In this document: positions 25,901-39,619 of the stretch, piece after piece
Position numbering within the stretch: position 1 is the stretch's first letter
Layout: every line of letters begins with the position of its first letter
Source of the DNA: Tetrahymena elliotti 4EA
Lineage: Eukaryota > Ciliophora > Oligohymenophorea > Hymenostomatida > Tetrahymenidae
Assembly: GCA_000231825.2 (NCBI GenBank)
Contig: JH720293.1
Location: 3,337,872 to 3,401,871, forward strand
Length of the DNA stretch: 64,000 nucleotides
Direction of reading: 5' to 3'
The notes under the pieces: model-generated
What the model saw: only the letters and a program-made list of their open reading frames with translations
The model's database searches: none
Told to the model about the DNA's origin: nothing
Made by a program: the position numbers and the translations under genes

Positions 25901-28900
25901 AAAAAAGTAATGTTGGGTAAAATAAACTAATTAACATCTCTTAATTTGTTATTTGCTCTGATAGGATGGATGATACATATTATAGATTTTTAGTACCTTT
26001 TTGAAATAGCATAACTTTCTTCTAAAAAAGAAAGGACAAAAACTCTAGTTTTTTAATTAAATTTAGGTGAAAGGAGAAACGCGCATTTAAATAGAATAAT
26101 GTCTATAAGATAAATCAATTGATAGACTAAAGAGACAATCATTTTAACTGATTCTTTCTCTCAATTACAGCTTGATAATTTTTGTTAGAATGCAAAGTTT
26201 AAATATTCTACTTATCCTTGTGATTGATATGTTGTCAACACACATTTTTACCATTAAACCTAAAATATGCAAAAATATTACATAAAATTTAAAACACGTC
26301 TTTGGTTATTAATTTTTTTATTAAAGTAAACGCAAATGAAGAAAATAAAAATATCTTTTTTTCAACACGTTTGCTCTATTTCACTGTAAATCCAAAAATT
26401 TAATCTTTCTATTTACAATTTTTATAATTTTTAAAAAGTGACTTACGTATGCAAGCTCTTTTAATGATGAGTCACTGCTTATATTCTCATGTTTGAAATA
26501 TACTTTCATTCTTCTAATTGATATAATAAGCTTTTAAAAACTTTTACTCTCTTAAAATATAGAAAATACATACAGTAAGAGCTTCCCATTTCAAAGATTG
26601 GGTATATAGAATTTATTGTTTGAGTATTACGTTTTGGCCATCTTTAAATATTTTTTCAAATATTTACTCAATAATCAAAGTTAAAAAATATAAGCTGAAA
26701 ATATTGTTAACCTATTTTAAGAAGTAAATTGAATGAGTAAAATTGAATGATGATTTTGTCCAAATTAAATGTCTTAAGTACTTAAAAGTATAATTAAATC
26801 CTAGTGGATGCAAATTGTTTGATCAATTATTAATTAATTTAACAATAATTTCTGAATAATTATAAGCTGCAATTACTAAAAAGAAATATTCAAAAATCCT
26901 TTTAACATTTTTTCTTCTTCAACATATTTAATTGTAATTGATATAATTTTTCTCACTTTAATTCAATACAAACAAAAAAATATTTAAAAATTAATGATAA
27001 AACTTCATTTCAATAAAATTTGAAATAATCATTGTTATTTACAAGAGTATGTGTGAATTCGTGATTTACCACTTTTGTTTTCTTTGTTTTTCAATTCAAA
27101 ACAAAATAATCTCTAACAAATTTTATTTTTTTAACACTATGCACATTTATCAGAGTAAATTAAAATAATCTTTTCTGATAAATTTTAAGATGAAGCTAAT
27201 TGAGTAAAATTATGATTTACTTTCTAAAATAAAGAAGAAACAGCGTCATTTACTAAGCCCAAAAGTAATACAATAAAAAATATGTATGATTATATCAAGA
27301 AGAATAATTAAAATAGAAATAAAATCTAGATTTTTTAATACTAAAAATTAGTAAATTTATTATTATAGCTAATAAATCAAGAATTAAAGAAATTATTAAA
27401 GAATACACTTTAGGATTACTAGCTCTTTTTTTTATACTGGGCATTATTATCATTTAAATTTATCTTAAATTTTTAGAATAAGAGACAAAAGCGCAGAGGT
27501 TACTATTTTCTGTAAGATTTATTATTAAAATCCTAATGTAAACTGATATTTGTTACTATTTGATATTATCCATTTTATTCAAAGTATTTTTTCTTTTCAA
27601 CGAAAATATGTAATCTCATAAACTTTTAAAATTTTGTAATATCTGCATCCTTATCAATTTCTCAGAAAGTTAAGGAAAAAAAATTCAAAAAACATATTAT
27701 GAGATGACCTATGAATTTGTCAAAATTAAGCAAAAGAACTCAATAAGAAAAAAGAGAAATTTGCTTTTTTAATTTGATTGAATTAAAAAATAAAGATTAC
27801 GTATTAAAAAAGCAAATTGTAACTAGGATTAGCCTATTTTAAACATTCAAGAATTACCACAATTTTATCAAATTAAAAGCAAGATTTATTATAATAATTC
27901 AAATCTCATTCTGATCCACAAAAAAGTTTGAGATATTTTATCGCATTTTGCCTCTTATATTTTTCTTGATTAATTATGAGTATGATTTTTAATTATTTTA
28001 GAAAAATCTATGTAATTTCATCAAAACATAAATTATAGGCTTTAAAACAGCATAGCACCTACCCTTTTACTATTTTTCAAAACTCTTATCTAGCCTAAAA
28101 AAATAAACTACTGTAAATCTACAAGCACTAGCTGAATGTTAGAAGAAGTATATTGAATAAATTACTCATTAAAAATAATGAGCAGTCAATACCTAAATCT
28201 AAATGAGAAAATCATCATCAAAATTGATTACTTATTTTTGCATTCCTTTGGTGAAAATAAAGTTAAGCGATTGCTCTTAATAAATTTGATAATTACCACA
28301 ATGTTTGAGAGAGATATTATTTGGAGAATTGTAAGATAAAAATCTTAATAAATTAGGAATATTTGCTTAAATTTTGTAATCTGATTTACATTTTTGAAAT
28401 TAAAGCTTGAAAAAGATAAATTTAAAAAATAAGAGCTCGAATGTTATTTAATAATTTTTTCATAAAACAAAGAAAAATACAAAATTTCATGAACTTTCAT
28501 AATAATATAGATATTTATAAACACTAAAAGTTTATTTACCATACAAAAATTTTATGTGACTACAAACTTATTTCATTTCAATTATTTAAATCTATTTTCA
28601 TCAAAATTTACAAACACTCCTCCACTTCCACTTGAAAAAACTAAAAATTAAATGCTATCTTTCCTAAACACTTTCTTTTTTTCGACACACTAAAAAGCAG
28701 TTAAACAAGTAAAAATTAGTTTGTAAAATCTTAATTTATTTTTAAGTAAAAAATAGTATAAAAAAACCAATTAACCAAAACTCGTTTTTTTTTAGAAATA
28801 TTATTTTATGATAAAAAATAAATTAGAAATCTTTGAATATCATAATGGATTTTCAATATTTAAAACCTTTGATTAGCTTTATCATTTTATTTCCTTTAAC

Positions 28901-29713
28901 ATAATTGAAAAAAATGTTTATAATTATCAGTATTACCTATTTCATAAATAAATTCATTTTCATAAAAGTAAGAACATATCTTCAATAAAAAACAGAAATT
29001 AGATAAATAAATAAAAAATTAAAATTATTTTAAATCTCTTTTTTATCTTAATTTTGATAAATTATCTTTTTTTAAAATGAAATGGTATTTCTCTAATAAC
29101 TATTTTAAACCTTCATTGCATAATAAATTATTTTCTCTCTCTATCTAGTAAATAATTTCATTGCAATTTACAAAGTTAATAAAACAAAATCCAAAAACTT
29201 CATTTTTCACATGAGAATAATAAAAATTATAAACATATTATTGATAGATATAAAATCAATAGAAATAAGTAGGATCTTAGAAAAAGTAAAAATATTATAA
29301 ATTATTTTTAAATACAAGTTTAGCTTAGGCTATTACTACTATTTCAAAGAATAAAAAAAAATAAATATTTAATAAAATTTAGATGTTGAATTCAATTTGA
29401 GTACTTTTTACAATAATCAGTGGTTTTATAGTTTCACTGAAAATGTGTCTGTTTATTATTCAAAATTTGATTTAATAATGAGAAAGATTTTGCGGATTAT
29501 TAATATTTAATTAATTACAACAAATTAAAGGAAACATCAAATATTGCAAATATTTATCAAGCAAAAAAAAAAGTAGATTAAGAGCAATAAAGAGGCTACA
29601 ACTAAAGGGTTACTAAAAGGAAAAAGGTAATTAAGATTTCAGATGGTGTTTATAATTTTCTTACCAATACTTATTAATTTGATTTGATATCCTATTTTAT
29701 TCATAAAATTAGA
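22981..29713. other. Long gene-poor AT-rich region, part 2
   Basis: About 6.7 kb in which I can support no gene on either strand. Open frames such as 23660-23860 and about 24760-24960 have the length expected by chance when only TGA stops translation. The last 200 bases or so are the leader and promoter of the GW-repeat gene. No tRNA, telomeric C4A2 repeat or CRISPR-like array was seen. Confidence 0.5.
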
Positions 29714-32700
29714 ATGGAAGTTTCTGTAATCAGATAAGAAATGGAGCAAAAAGATGATATTTCTATTGAAAGCGGCTAGCTTAGTTGCGAACAGTTAGAT
29801 GAAATTAAGGATAGCAGTTAGCTTGTATTAAATAAATAACCTATACTTGATGATAAAGAAGTGGAAGATGATGAGCCTAAAAGCTTCGTCTTTGAAGAAA
29901 TAAATACTGATAGAGTACAGTAAATTCTACAAGAAAAATAAAGTGAAAAACCTAGCAAGTCAGCTTCTGGAGAGAATAACTCAATGAACTAAACAAACTA
30001 ATAAGATATCCCACTTAGATAATAATCGACTGATACTAAAATAGATGAATCTAGACCATTAAGAGAAAGCTCAAATTTATAAGTAGGAGTTAGTAAAAAT
30101 AATGATTGTTCTACTAACTCTAATGTATGGGGATCTAGTATAAAAGATGAGAGCACCAGTAAGCAAAATTCTTCTTTTTTGAATTCTAATTCAGGAGGTT
30201 GGGGAGGCTAGTCTTAAAATGAAAATGCTAATTCTACTAATACTTCAACAACTTAATGGGGAAGCAGTAAAAACTCAAATGAAGGTCAAACTGAAAATAA
30301 ATCTTGTACTTCAGGATGGGGTTCTGATAATGCTTCTAAAAATAATAATGGGTCTGATTAATCTACTAGTACAGGTGGATGGGGCGCTTAAAGTAGTGAT
30401 AACACTTCAAGTAATACAACATCAAATGGTGGTGGCTGGGGTTCATCTAGTAATAACACTACATAATCAACAGGAGGATGGGGTAGTTCTTCTGGAGGAA
30501 GTGAAGATAGCAAAAATAGCTCTGAAGGTGGATGGGGTAATCAATCTTCTGATAATGGAGGAGGATGGGGCTCATCATCTGGTGGTAGTGGAAACAATGG
30601 AAACTAAGGAGGAGGCAGATTTAATAGAAACAATAACAATAATAATAATGGAAATAATGGAGGAGGAAGAAGATTTGAAAGAAATAATAACAATGGAGAA
30701 TCTGGCAACGATAGCAATGGAGGATAAAGAAGATTCAATAATAACAATAATAATAACAGGAACTTCAATAAAGAAGGAGGTGAAAATAAAAGTGGGAACA
30801 ACAACAATGGAGGAGGAGGTTGGAATAGAAATAATAATAATAACAACAGAGATAGAAATAATAATAACAATAGTGGAGGCTTTTAAAACAGAAACAATTC
30901 TTTTAAAAAGACAGGTTCAAATGAAGGCTCAAATAATAATTCTGGTGGTTGGAACAGCTCATCTAATGATGGCTCATCATCAACAGGAGGAGGTGGTTGG
31001 GGAGCAACCTAAAGTGATTCTACTTAAAGCAATACTAATTCTTCTTCAAATAATGGCTGGGGATCTTCTACAAATGACAATCAAAATACTTCCAAAAGTT
31101 CTTCTGGTTGGGGCTTTTCTAACACAAATACTAATTCTAATACAAACTAAACAAGCGAAAATAGTGGTGGCTGGGGCTCATCTTAAACAAATGAAACCAA
31201 ATAAGAGCCACAATCTAGCAATTGTGGTGGAAGTTGGGGTTCTACCTCTACCTCTGAATAAACTTAAGGAAATTCATGGGGTTCTTCATCTACAAACAAT
31301 GATAGCAATAATAATAGCAACAATAGTAGATTCAGAAATAATAGAAACAATAGCTCTAACAATGAAAACAACAGCAATAACAACAATAACAATAGATAAG
31401 GAGGAAATAGAGCATGGGGTTAAAATAAAGATTAGTAAGGAGGAAAATAAGGTAATGGAAGCTGGGGAAATTCTAAACAAAATAATGACTAATAAAGCAA
31501 CAAAAATGAATCTTCGAATGCTTGGGGAAGTAGTAGTAACAACAATGAAAGTTCTTCAGCATTCTAAGGATGGGGTAATACAGAATCTTCTTAAGGAGAA
31601 ACTACCACATAATCTGGAGATGGTGGATGGGGTTCTTCTTCTTGCAATAACAATAATTCTAGTGAGAACTCAAGTGGTAACAATCCCGTTAAAAAATGGG
31701 GAACTTCTGAAAATTAAGGGGAGAATAAAAGGTAAGGATCATGGGGTAATGGAAATAATAGAAATAATTCAAATTAGAACTAGGGAGGAGATAGATAAAA
31801 TTTTAGAGGAAACAACAATAATAGAAATAACAATAATAACTCTTCATTTAACAATAATAAATAAAAAAGTAACTCCGGAGAAGGAGGTTGGAATAGCTCA
31901 TCAGATAATAATACAACTTCAGTTTAAAGTGGAGGTGGATGGGGTTCTACATCTGAAAGCTCAACTACAGTATCTGGAGGATAAGGAGGTGGAAGAAGAT
32001 CTACTTCTGAGAGTAACACTACAGTATCTGGGGGTTAAACAGGAGGAGGATGGGGCTCATCTGAAATAAAAGAAGTTGTAAATAGTTAAGCAACTACAGG
32101 ATCTAGCTGGGGAGGTAATACCTAAGATTCTTAAAATAATGATAGCAAACTACTGTAAAAAAGACCATCTAAAGATCCAAGACTTTAAGAAAAGAAACCA
32201 AATTAAAATTAAAGCATTAATGATATGTCAGAAATAGAGGTATAAGAGAGAATTTTTGGGACAAAAAGAATTAAAAAGAATGAAGAATCAGAAGATCAGT
32301 CAATTCAGACTAAGTCGAAAATCCCTTAATTTATTGATTTAGAAAAAGATGAAGATGGATGCTTTGCAAGATTTTCTCCGCTGATAGCTGAAAGAGATTC
32401 TGATAAAGAGTACAATCCTACTGGAGTATCCCTTGATGAATAAGTTTATGAGAAATCAATGAATAAGTTAATTTCCAATAAGGATGCTCTAAATATTGAA
32501 GAAGATGATGATGATATAGAAATGTAAATTCTTCTTAATCCTTAAAAGTTGTTAGAAAGTCAACTAAAAAAGTACTAAGTCTACTCTGGATTTTTCTAAA
32601 TTTATAAGAAATATCTTGTTCCTGAAAAATAATCTCTTCTCTGTGAACCTAGTCAGAGCACTGCTTTTAGTGTAATTTATTTTTTATTTAAATTTTACAG

Positions 32701-33281
32701 TATTAAAATTTTCTATTTTTTAAAAGCTATTTCATGATAGACTAGTATATATAATACCTGATGATTCTAAGCGCCATAATATCCTTACCTAATTCAACAC
32801 TTTTATGCCATACAGCGAGTTTAGATTTTTACCTTTGATATCAACACGCAATAGAGTATCTTAGTAAGAGCTTGGCTTTTTAGACTATGAAACTGCTATT
32901 GAATCAATTAAAAACGTAAATACAAATAAAGAAAAAAGAAACATAATTCAACATTTTTCACATAATTATTAGATTTAAATTCAAGAAACTAAAGAGAGAA
33001 GAACAATTTTCCCTTGCTGGGTTGAGTCATCTTTACCTAATTAGCATATTGAACTTAACAAGCTAGCTAAGTATTTGCTTGATAAAAACATGGTAGCAGG
33101 TTACAATTACACTAATCATGCTACTATCAATTTAATGCATGTTAAATAAATTTTTCCTGATATAGAATATGTTGAATTACCTGAATAATCTGAAAACTAA
33201 AAAACTTAGCTTATTTGCCTTAACACTTTAGAAGCAAGTATTTATGATTCATTTTGCTAAAAAATACCTGCCTATGAATGA
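29714..33281 (+). CDS. GW/WG-repeat protein, candidate Argonaute-hook protein (1170 aa)
   Basis: Two exons, 29714-32671 and 32727-33281, joined across a 55-nt GTAATT...AAAAG intron in phase 0; a 31-nt intron at 32670-32700 is an alternative. Residues 1-135 are acidic and Ser-rich. Residues about 137-800 are Gly/Ser/Asn-rich and carry roughly 25-28 tryptophans, nearly all as GW, WG or GWG (GGWGSSS, SGWGSD), interspersed with RFNRNNN-type Arg/Asn blocks. From about 810 (QKRPSKDPRL) to the end the sequence is ordinary, with a globular-looking C-terminus (PDIEYVELPEQSENQ). Closely spaced GW/WG repeats bind the tryptophan pockets of Argonaute/Piwi proteins. In Tetrahymena the GW proteins Wag1p and CnjBp bind Twi1p and promote DNA elimination. 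That this is one of them or a relative is inference. The 616-residue standard-code frame here is a shadow. Confidence 0.8.
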
Positions 33282-33912
33282 ACAATATTTTGAATTCAAT
33301 CTAGTTTACAAATCCATACCTTTGTTCAGAGTTATTACTCAACAAAATTTTGTAGCATAAATTTTCTTTAAAAATCTTTACTTTTTATTTTTATCATTTA
33401 AGTATTTTTATTTTTCTATATAATTGTAAGTCATTTTAAAATTTACTCATTTTTATTAAAAACCATCCAATTTAACATTTATCGCTTATTCATTAGACGA
33501 AAGTCTTTTCTATGAAAAGTTTACTTTTGTTTCTATATTTCATTTATTTATTGTCTTGATATTCATTTTTGCAAATATTTAAATGAAAAGCTGCCACTAA
33601 AAAATACTAAAAATGAATAAAATTTTTGAAATATTGAGAAATTAAAATACTATATATTTTAAAATAAAAATTGTAGCCATAATTTTGATTATGATAATAT
33701 TTAACAGAAAAAATGTAATATTCTTTAATAGTGTTATTAAATATTTGAGATCCTTACTTTTAAAAATATAGATTTGAATTGATTTAGGTTTGTATTAGTA
33801 ATATTATTTAGCATAATCAAAAACATAATGTTTAATTAATCAATTTATTTTTTAACAAAAATAGTGTACAAAGTTAATTATTTTTTCATATTTTTTTTAA
33901 CCTTCTTTAGAT
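33282..33912. other. AT-rich intergenic DNA
   Basis: About 630 bases of 3' flank of the GW-repeat gene and 5' flank of the PH-CLU gene. No open frame of interest. Confidence 0.6.
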
Positions 33913-36900
33913 ATGACTACCCCATCAAATAGGTCTAATACTATCGGAGAAAACAAATCAGAGCCAGCATTACTTCAAGGTGTTTTTTTTAGCAGGAGAG
34001 TTCAGAAGATATCTTCAAGCAAGCTATTTAATAATGATGTACATTTAATGATTTAAATTGAGTTTCTCTTTAAATTTAGTGTAAAATATATAATCTTAAG
34101 AGAATTTTATAACTTGAAGATGGATAATTGAAGTATTACAAGCTAGTAAAAAACTTTGTTGAGGATAAACCTGTCACTGGTAAATTCAAAAAGGGAATAA
34201 ATATAGATGATATCCAAACTTTAAATATAACTTCAGAAAAGAAAAATCGAATTCTAATTGAATTTCATAAAAAGGCTTTATTTGACATGAAAAGTAAATC
34301 AATAATAAGTAAAAAGGAAAACAGTATGGTGTCTTGGGAATTTATTTGTAAGAAGCCTGAACAAGCAGATTTTATAAAACAAAAAATATTAGAGGCGTAA
34401 TATATGAAAAGAGAAGAACAAACAAATCATTAAACAAATTAATATGCATCAATCCAGAAAAAGGAGTCTCAATCTTCTCTAAACTTTAAAGAAAATTAAA
34501 AAGAAAACATATTTACAAAAAATTACAATGAATAATTAAATGAAGAGGATGAAGAAGATGAGGAAGCTAGTCAATATTAGGATTAGGAAGATTTAAAAAA
34601 TTTAAAGTAAAGATTTATAAATTAAGAAAAAAAAAATTAAGAAGACAAATTAAGTCCTTTAAGGAAAGCAATGGACCCACCTCCTTTAAAAAGTATGACT
34701 TAAATAAAGCTAAATTCATAACCTAGTTTAAAGGGATCCTTCAATTAGCTACCCTCTTTTGATTAGGGATCATCTTCTCCTAGAAAAGAAAACAATATAT
34801 CTCATACAGCTTAACGCTTAGCCAACTTTAAAGGTAAGAGATAAAGTATATTAGAAATAAAAAACGATAAAGGTAAATAAACTGTTTTTCTCTTTTAAGG
34901 AAATCTAATAAGAATGTTTTTATCAAAATAGATACATTGTCAAATATCCCTTATTTGGTAGAATCATATTAAAAATCTACAAATGAGACATTTAAGATAA
35001 ATATGGAAAAAGTACCTTAGTCTTCTTCCTCATCTAACGAAGACTCAGAAGAAGAAAAAGATATAGCATCTCCTATGTTGGAAACTAAAAGAAATTTTCA
35101 GAGGAATGGTAATTCTAGTTTTACTAACTTATTACCTTAACCTACTATATAAAATAGTTAGCTTTAAAAAACTTAATCTTAGCAAGTGCTTTCAGATCCA
35201 ACTAGTGATTAAGAATTAAAAAATGTTCCATCTACTCCTGCTTTAAGAAATACACATTCAGCTATTTAACCAAATATTTCTGATGGGAGTATGACTACGG
35301 TAAACAGAACAATTTAAAAACAAAGAACATTAAATTATATAGGAAGTGAATCTAATTTAAGCAGCTACTATTAAGGTTCTCCTTATTAAAGATTAAGGTA
35401 AGGTAAATAGCATACAACTATTGGATATTTTCCCATGTCTGATAACTAACTCAAAGAAAATGTTGAAAAAGCTATTGTAAGAAGAAATGCTGAAAACAGT
35501 CATGAATTTAGGTATATTTTACTTTCATATTTCTTATTAATTTTTTATTCAATTTCTTATTTTTTTATACTTTTTTGATGTCCTCAAAGATTCTTTTTGA
35601 GTTAATTAATGAAAATTCAAAAGTTTCTTATAAACTTTATCAATTTGGTTCGTTTGTTAATATTTCTTAAGGTAATTTGAGAATTTATTAAAAAATAAAA
35701 TAAAATTGAATAAATGATTTCTATTTTACACTGTTTCATTTAGGTGTTAAGAAATAATTTAAATAAAATTAAACCAATCCAAAAGATTTGTTAAAAATAA
35801 TTTTCAATATGTTAAATGAGAAAATGAAAAGTAAATTATTCTTATATTTTAATTAGGTATCATAACTTTTTAGAGAGCAGTCTAAAAGCATAAATACTGG
35901 AAGATTAGTTGAAAGAAGGAATTAAATTATTTTTATATTTGGGGTAATTTAGAGAAAAAGCTATTAGAGCTGCTAAATCTCTTGTTGAAGATTTAATGCA
36001 ACCAAAACCAGCTTATGAACCTAGGTTTAAAAGTATGGTAGCTATTCCAGAATTAGAGAAGATTCGTGAGTTAAATAGTAGTTAAAATTTAAAGAGTTAG
36101 AGTCCGACCAAGAAAAATTAACAAACTAAAGATTTATTTTAATTAGATCCTAATAAAGAGATAGATACTGATGATATGTTTTATATTCCTGAAGAGAATA
36201 TGATTGCTAAAGTTTTTTATACAAAATAAGTCAACATGATTCCAGATTACTTGCAAGATATTTTTTATGATTAAAACGAAGGGGTTGATTACTTTGATTC
36301 TTCTAGCTGTAAGTATGGAGGAGATTAATTTAGAATCCTAAATTGCATTAGTAGTAGTTATATAAAGATTAGAAAATACGATCCTACTTATTCTTTAAGA
36401 GTTCCTTTATCTGTAGTTGTAGATTATCTAGGATTTAAGATTCTCATGTATGCAAGACCTTAGTATGAAAAGAATATTGTTTATGGGCCAGACATAGAAA
36501 AAGATGGGACTTTTATTGGATATAAAAAAGTTTAAAAATATGAGTAAAAAATACAAGAAGATGCCGAAAAGCTAAGGTAAAGATTGAGAATAAAGCCTCA
36601 CTCTTTTGGATGGAAACATGATGAACCTGTTGAGTGTATTTTGACTTTTGAAACAGAAGTAATTCAAATAAAATTAGTTTTTAATAAACATTTTTTTTTT
36701 TGATTAAATAAATAGATTCATAAATCAGCTGGTGATAGAGTTACCAAGAGTAATTTAGTAAAATACTAAAAGGACACAATTTTAATTGATCAAGATAAAG
36801 AGGAGGATTAATTTTATATTGAAAATTATAATGACTTCTTTCCTATTAACTCCTTTTTAGATTGTCAATTCAATAAAAATCAAATGCGCTACCCTAGAAA

Positions 36901-39619
36901 AATAAGGCCTGAAATACTTCTTAAAAAGAAAAATCCCCTAAATCCTGAAGCATATTATTCTCAAATAAAATCAGGAAAGAATCCAGATAATGCAAATATA
37001 AGAGAAAAATAAGACTAATTATTTAAGATAGAGAAGTAAGACTAAATTGATATTGAAGAAGTAGAGTAGTCTTCTTTAAATTTATCTAAAACTATGTTTA
37101 AACTCATCAAGTAATTTGATAGCTTAGATATCATTCCTTATGATAGCCATACAATAAAAGAAGCATTACATAGCAATGGATTAAATATTAAGTAAATTAC
37201 TCAGTTTTTAATTTTAAAAAATTAATTCATATTATTACAAGATATATTTCTTATATTGCTGAACACTGTAACACACCTTATGTCAAACTTCTATTTGAAT
37301 AAGAGATGGTTGCAAGAACTGTCAAAAGAATGATACGAACTTATTTAACTTAGTTTACTTTCTAAAGTAGAAAAACTTCCTCTACAACACTAAGAAGAGC
37401 GTAAAATAGTTTAATAAATTTATGTTAATAATTTTATTGAAATTTACATATTTAAAAAAGAAATGTTCTTGAAACAAGTAGCATAAGTAGCATGACCTCT
37501 TTTTAGCAATAAAAAGCAAACGATATTAAGTTCAACACAAATACGAATTAAAAAAAGGCTATTATTGAGACATTAAACTTAATTTTTGAAAATTCATCTG
37601 ATTCATAGCAATATTGGGATTAAATAAATACTTAAATTTTATTAGAATATGGCTATCGTTAAAAAGTTTCCTTAAATTAATTTGAAAAAGGAGGTCTTCT
37701 CAATGCTATTCATTACCACTCTTAATTTTTACTTTCATATGGAACTGATATATTTAATATTTAAAAAAAAGACAGAAATACATATAGTAATCCTTTCGCT
37801 TAATAGATACTTTAATAGTTAGAATTAGTTGATTAAGAAGTCAATTTTGAAGAAAAAAGTGATATGGAAATGCCATGGTAAAATCAGTCTAATTATGAAT
37901 TCTAACCTGCTAAAATTGTGGATGCCTCTAATATATCTGATGAAGAAGAAGAATTTTAAGAAATATTTACAATGGACAACTTTTTAGATTTTTAATATGA
38001 ATCTAAAATGTTTGATTACAGAGATATTCCTATACAAATTTATGCAAATCTAAAATTTCCTAGTGATCCATAAAAGCAAGTCTAAACAATTTTAATATAA
38101 GATAAGTTATCATAGGTTTGGCATTTTTAATAGCATATAAATTCTAAAATAGTTATAATATTATTTTAAATTTTAAAAAGGCAATCAATCAAGAACACAA
38201 AGAAAGATTTTTTACTTTATTTAATCTAGCTAAATCATATTTTACAATAGGATACTATAAAGAGTGTACAGAAACTTTAAATAAATGCATATCATGCTTA
38301 GATGTAATTTAATTTTTCTATTTGCATATACTGACTTTAATTTAACATAGTACTACCCTTCAGTTTTACTTGTTGATCCATTATGCTTACTAATATAGTG
38401 CTATATTATTTTGAAGTAAAAGCAGAAAGTGCAGTATCTTTTTTGGAAAACAGAAGAAATTATAAATTTTAATCTTGGTAAGATGCATCCTCTTCACTGT
38501 AGACTTTTAAATAACATGGCTCTATATTATGAATTTATTGGACAGTATTAAGAGTAAATTATTTTAATGAAGGCTAGTACCAATTTAGTCAAGAAGATAG
38601 TTGGTATAAATCATAAAAGAACAGCTCAAAGTAATTATTAAATTCATTTAAAATCAATAAGAAAAATAAAATAACTAATTATTTTAAAAGGTATTTTTGA
38701 GTTAGCAAATATTTTATCTGTAAATGGAATGAATAGTTAAGCAATTGGTCAATATGAAACAGCTTTTTATATTTATACTTCTATCAAAGGAGATTCAAAT
38801 AAAAACAGTGCAGATATTGGATATAAAATTGCTTTAGAAACTTTTTCTTTGAGAGAACTAGAGAAATGTCAAAAATATTGCACTTATTGTCTTCAATTTT
38901 TTGAAGGAAAAGAAAATATCTATTTAAACAAGATAGTTGATCTTAAAATTATACAATTTAAAATAACAAAAATATAACAAGAATCAAGTTAAGATTTATC
39001 AAATAAGTTAAATGACATTTGGTTGTATATGTATTAAAGAGATTATTAAAATTTAGATCATGTAGTGGATATGCTTCAAGAATATATTTAATTCTATCTT
39101 AAAACATTAACAGACTAAGTTAAAGTTTTCTTGAGTTTGCAGTTTGAAAATATACTAAACGATTTGATAAATAAAAAAATTTTAGACACCTTCCTTGTAG
39201 AGGAATTCTAATAAAATAGCAAATTAATAATTATGAAAGAAATATTCTTTAATGGAAACTAAAACAATCCTCTTATTTTTATAGAGAGGACATTCTTAAC
39301 TTTAGCTGAAGACTAATAAAAAAAAGTTATTTCAACATAAAAAGAAGAGGAAGATGAATCAAATGAAAAAACTCTAAAGAAAAAAACCTTCAAATTTCAA
39401 AAGCAGCCTTTCCTTCCAAATTAAAGCAGTCAAACTAAAGACTAGCAACTTTCAAATAACCAAAACTAAAATGGATTAGATTAAAATAATTAAAATTCAG
39501 ACAACAAAAATGATGATTATGAAATTTCCATTCGTAGGAGTAGATCACTATTTGAGCATCTTATTTGTCTTATTGGAGTTCCATTTTTCAAAACAATTTT
39601 CCTCTAAAATATAGTATGA
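33913..39619 (+). CDS. CLU: PH domain fused to CLU (clustered mitochondria) family protein with TPRs, about 1698 aa
   Basis: Eleven exons keep phase: 33913-34038, 34080-34872, 34932-35476, 35590-35671, 35744-35810, 35857-36658, 36716-37191, 37242-37400, 37461-38115, 38181-38303, 38351-39619. Some donors (34834, 38152) are alternatives. Residues about 20-150 form a pleckstrin-homology-like domain (YNLKRILQLEDGQLKYYKLV, ending FICKKPEQADFIKQKILEA). Residues 150-485 are disordered and Ser/Gln-rich. From about 489 comes a CLU-type core: LFLYLGQFREKAIRAAKSLV, then VPLSVVVDYLGFKILMYARP with VYGPDIEKDG near 720, and LHSNGLNIKYISYIAEHCNT with EQEMVARTVKRMIRTYL near 960-1000. Helical TPR-like repeats follow (RFFTLFNLAKSYFTIGYYKE; LNNMALYYEFIGQYQEQI). 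CLU/CLUH proteins bind mRNAs of nuclear-encoded mitochondrial proteins and control mitochondrial distribution. The PH part would add phosphoinositide or membrane binding, by inference. Confidence 0.75.

Noticed and set aside
30219..32069. 616-residue standard-code open frame (+)
   Set aside because: It is a shadow in another frame of the GW-repeat gene; its Ile/Val/Glu-rich low complexity comes from the repeated GGA/AAT codons.
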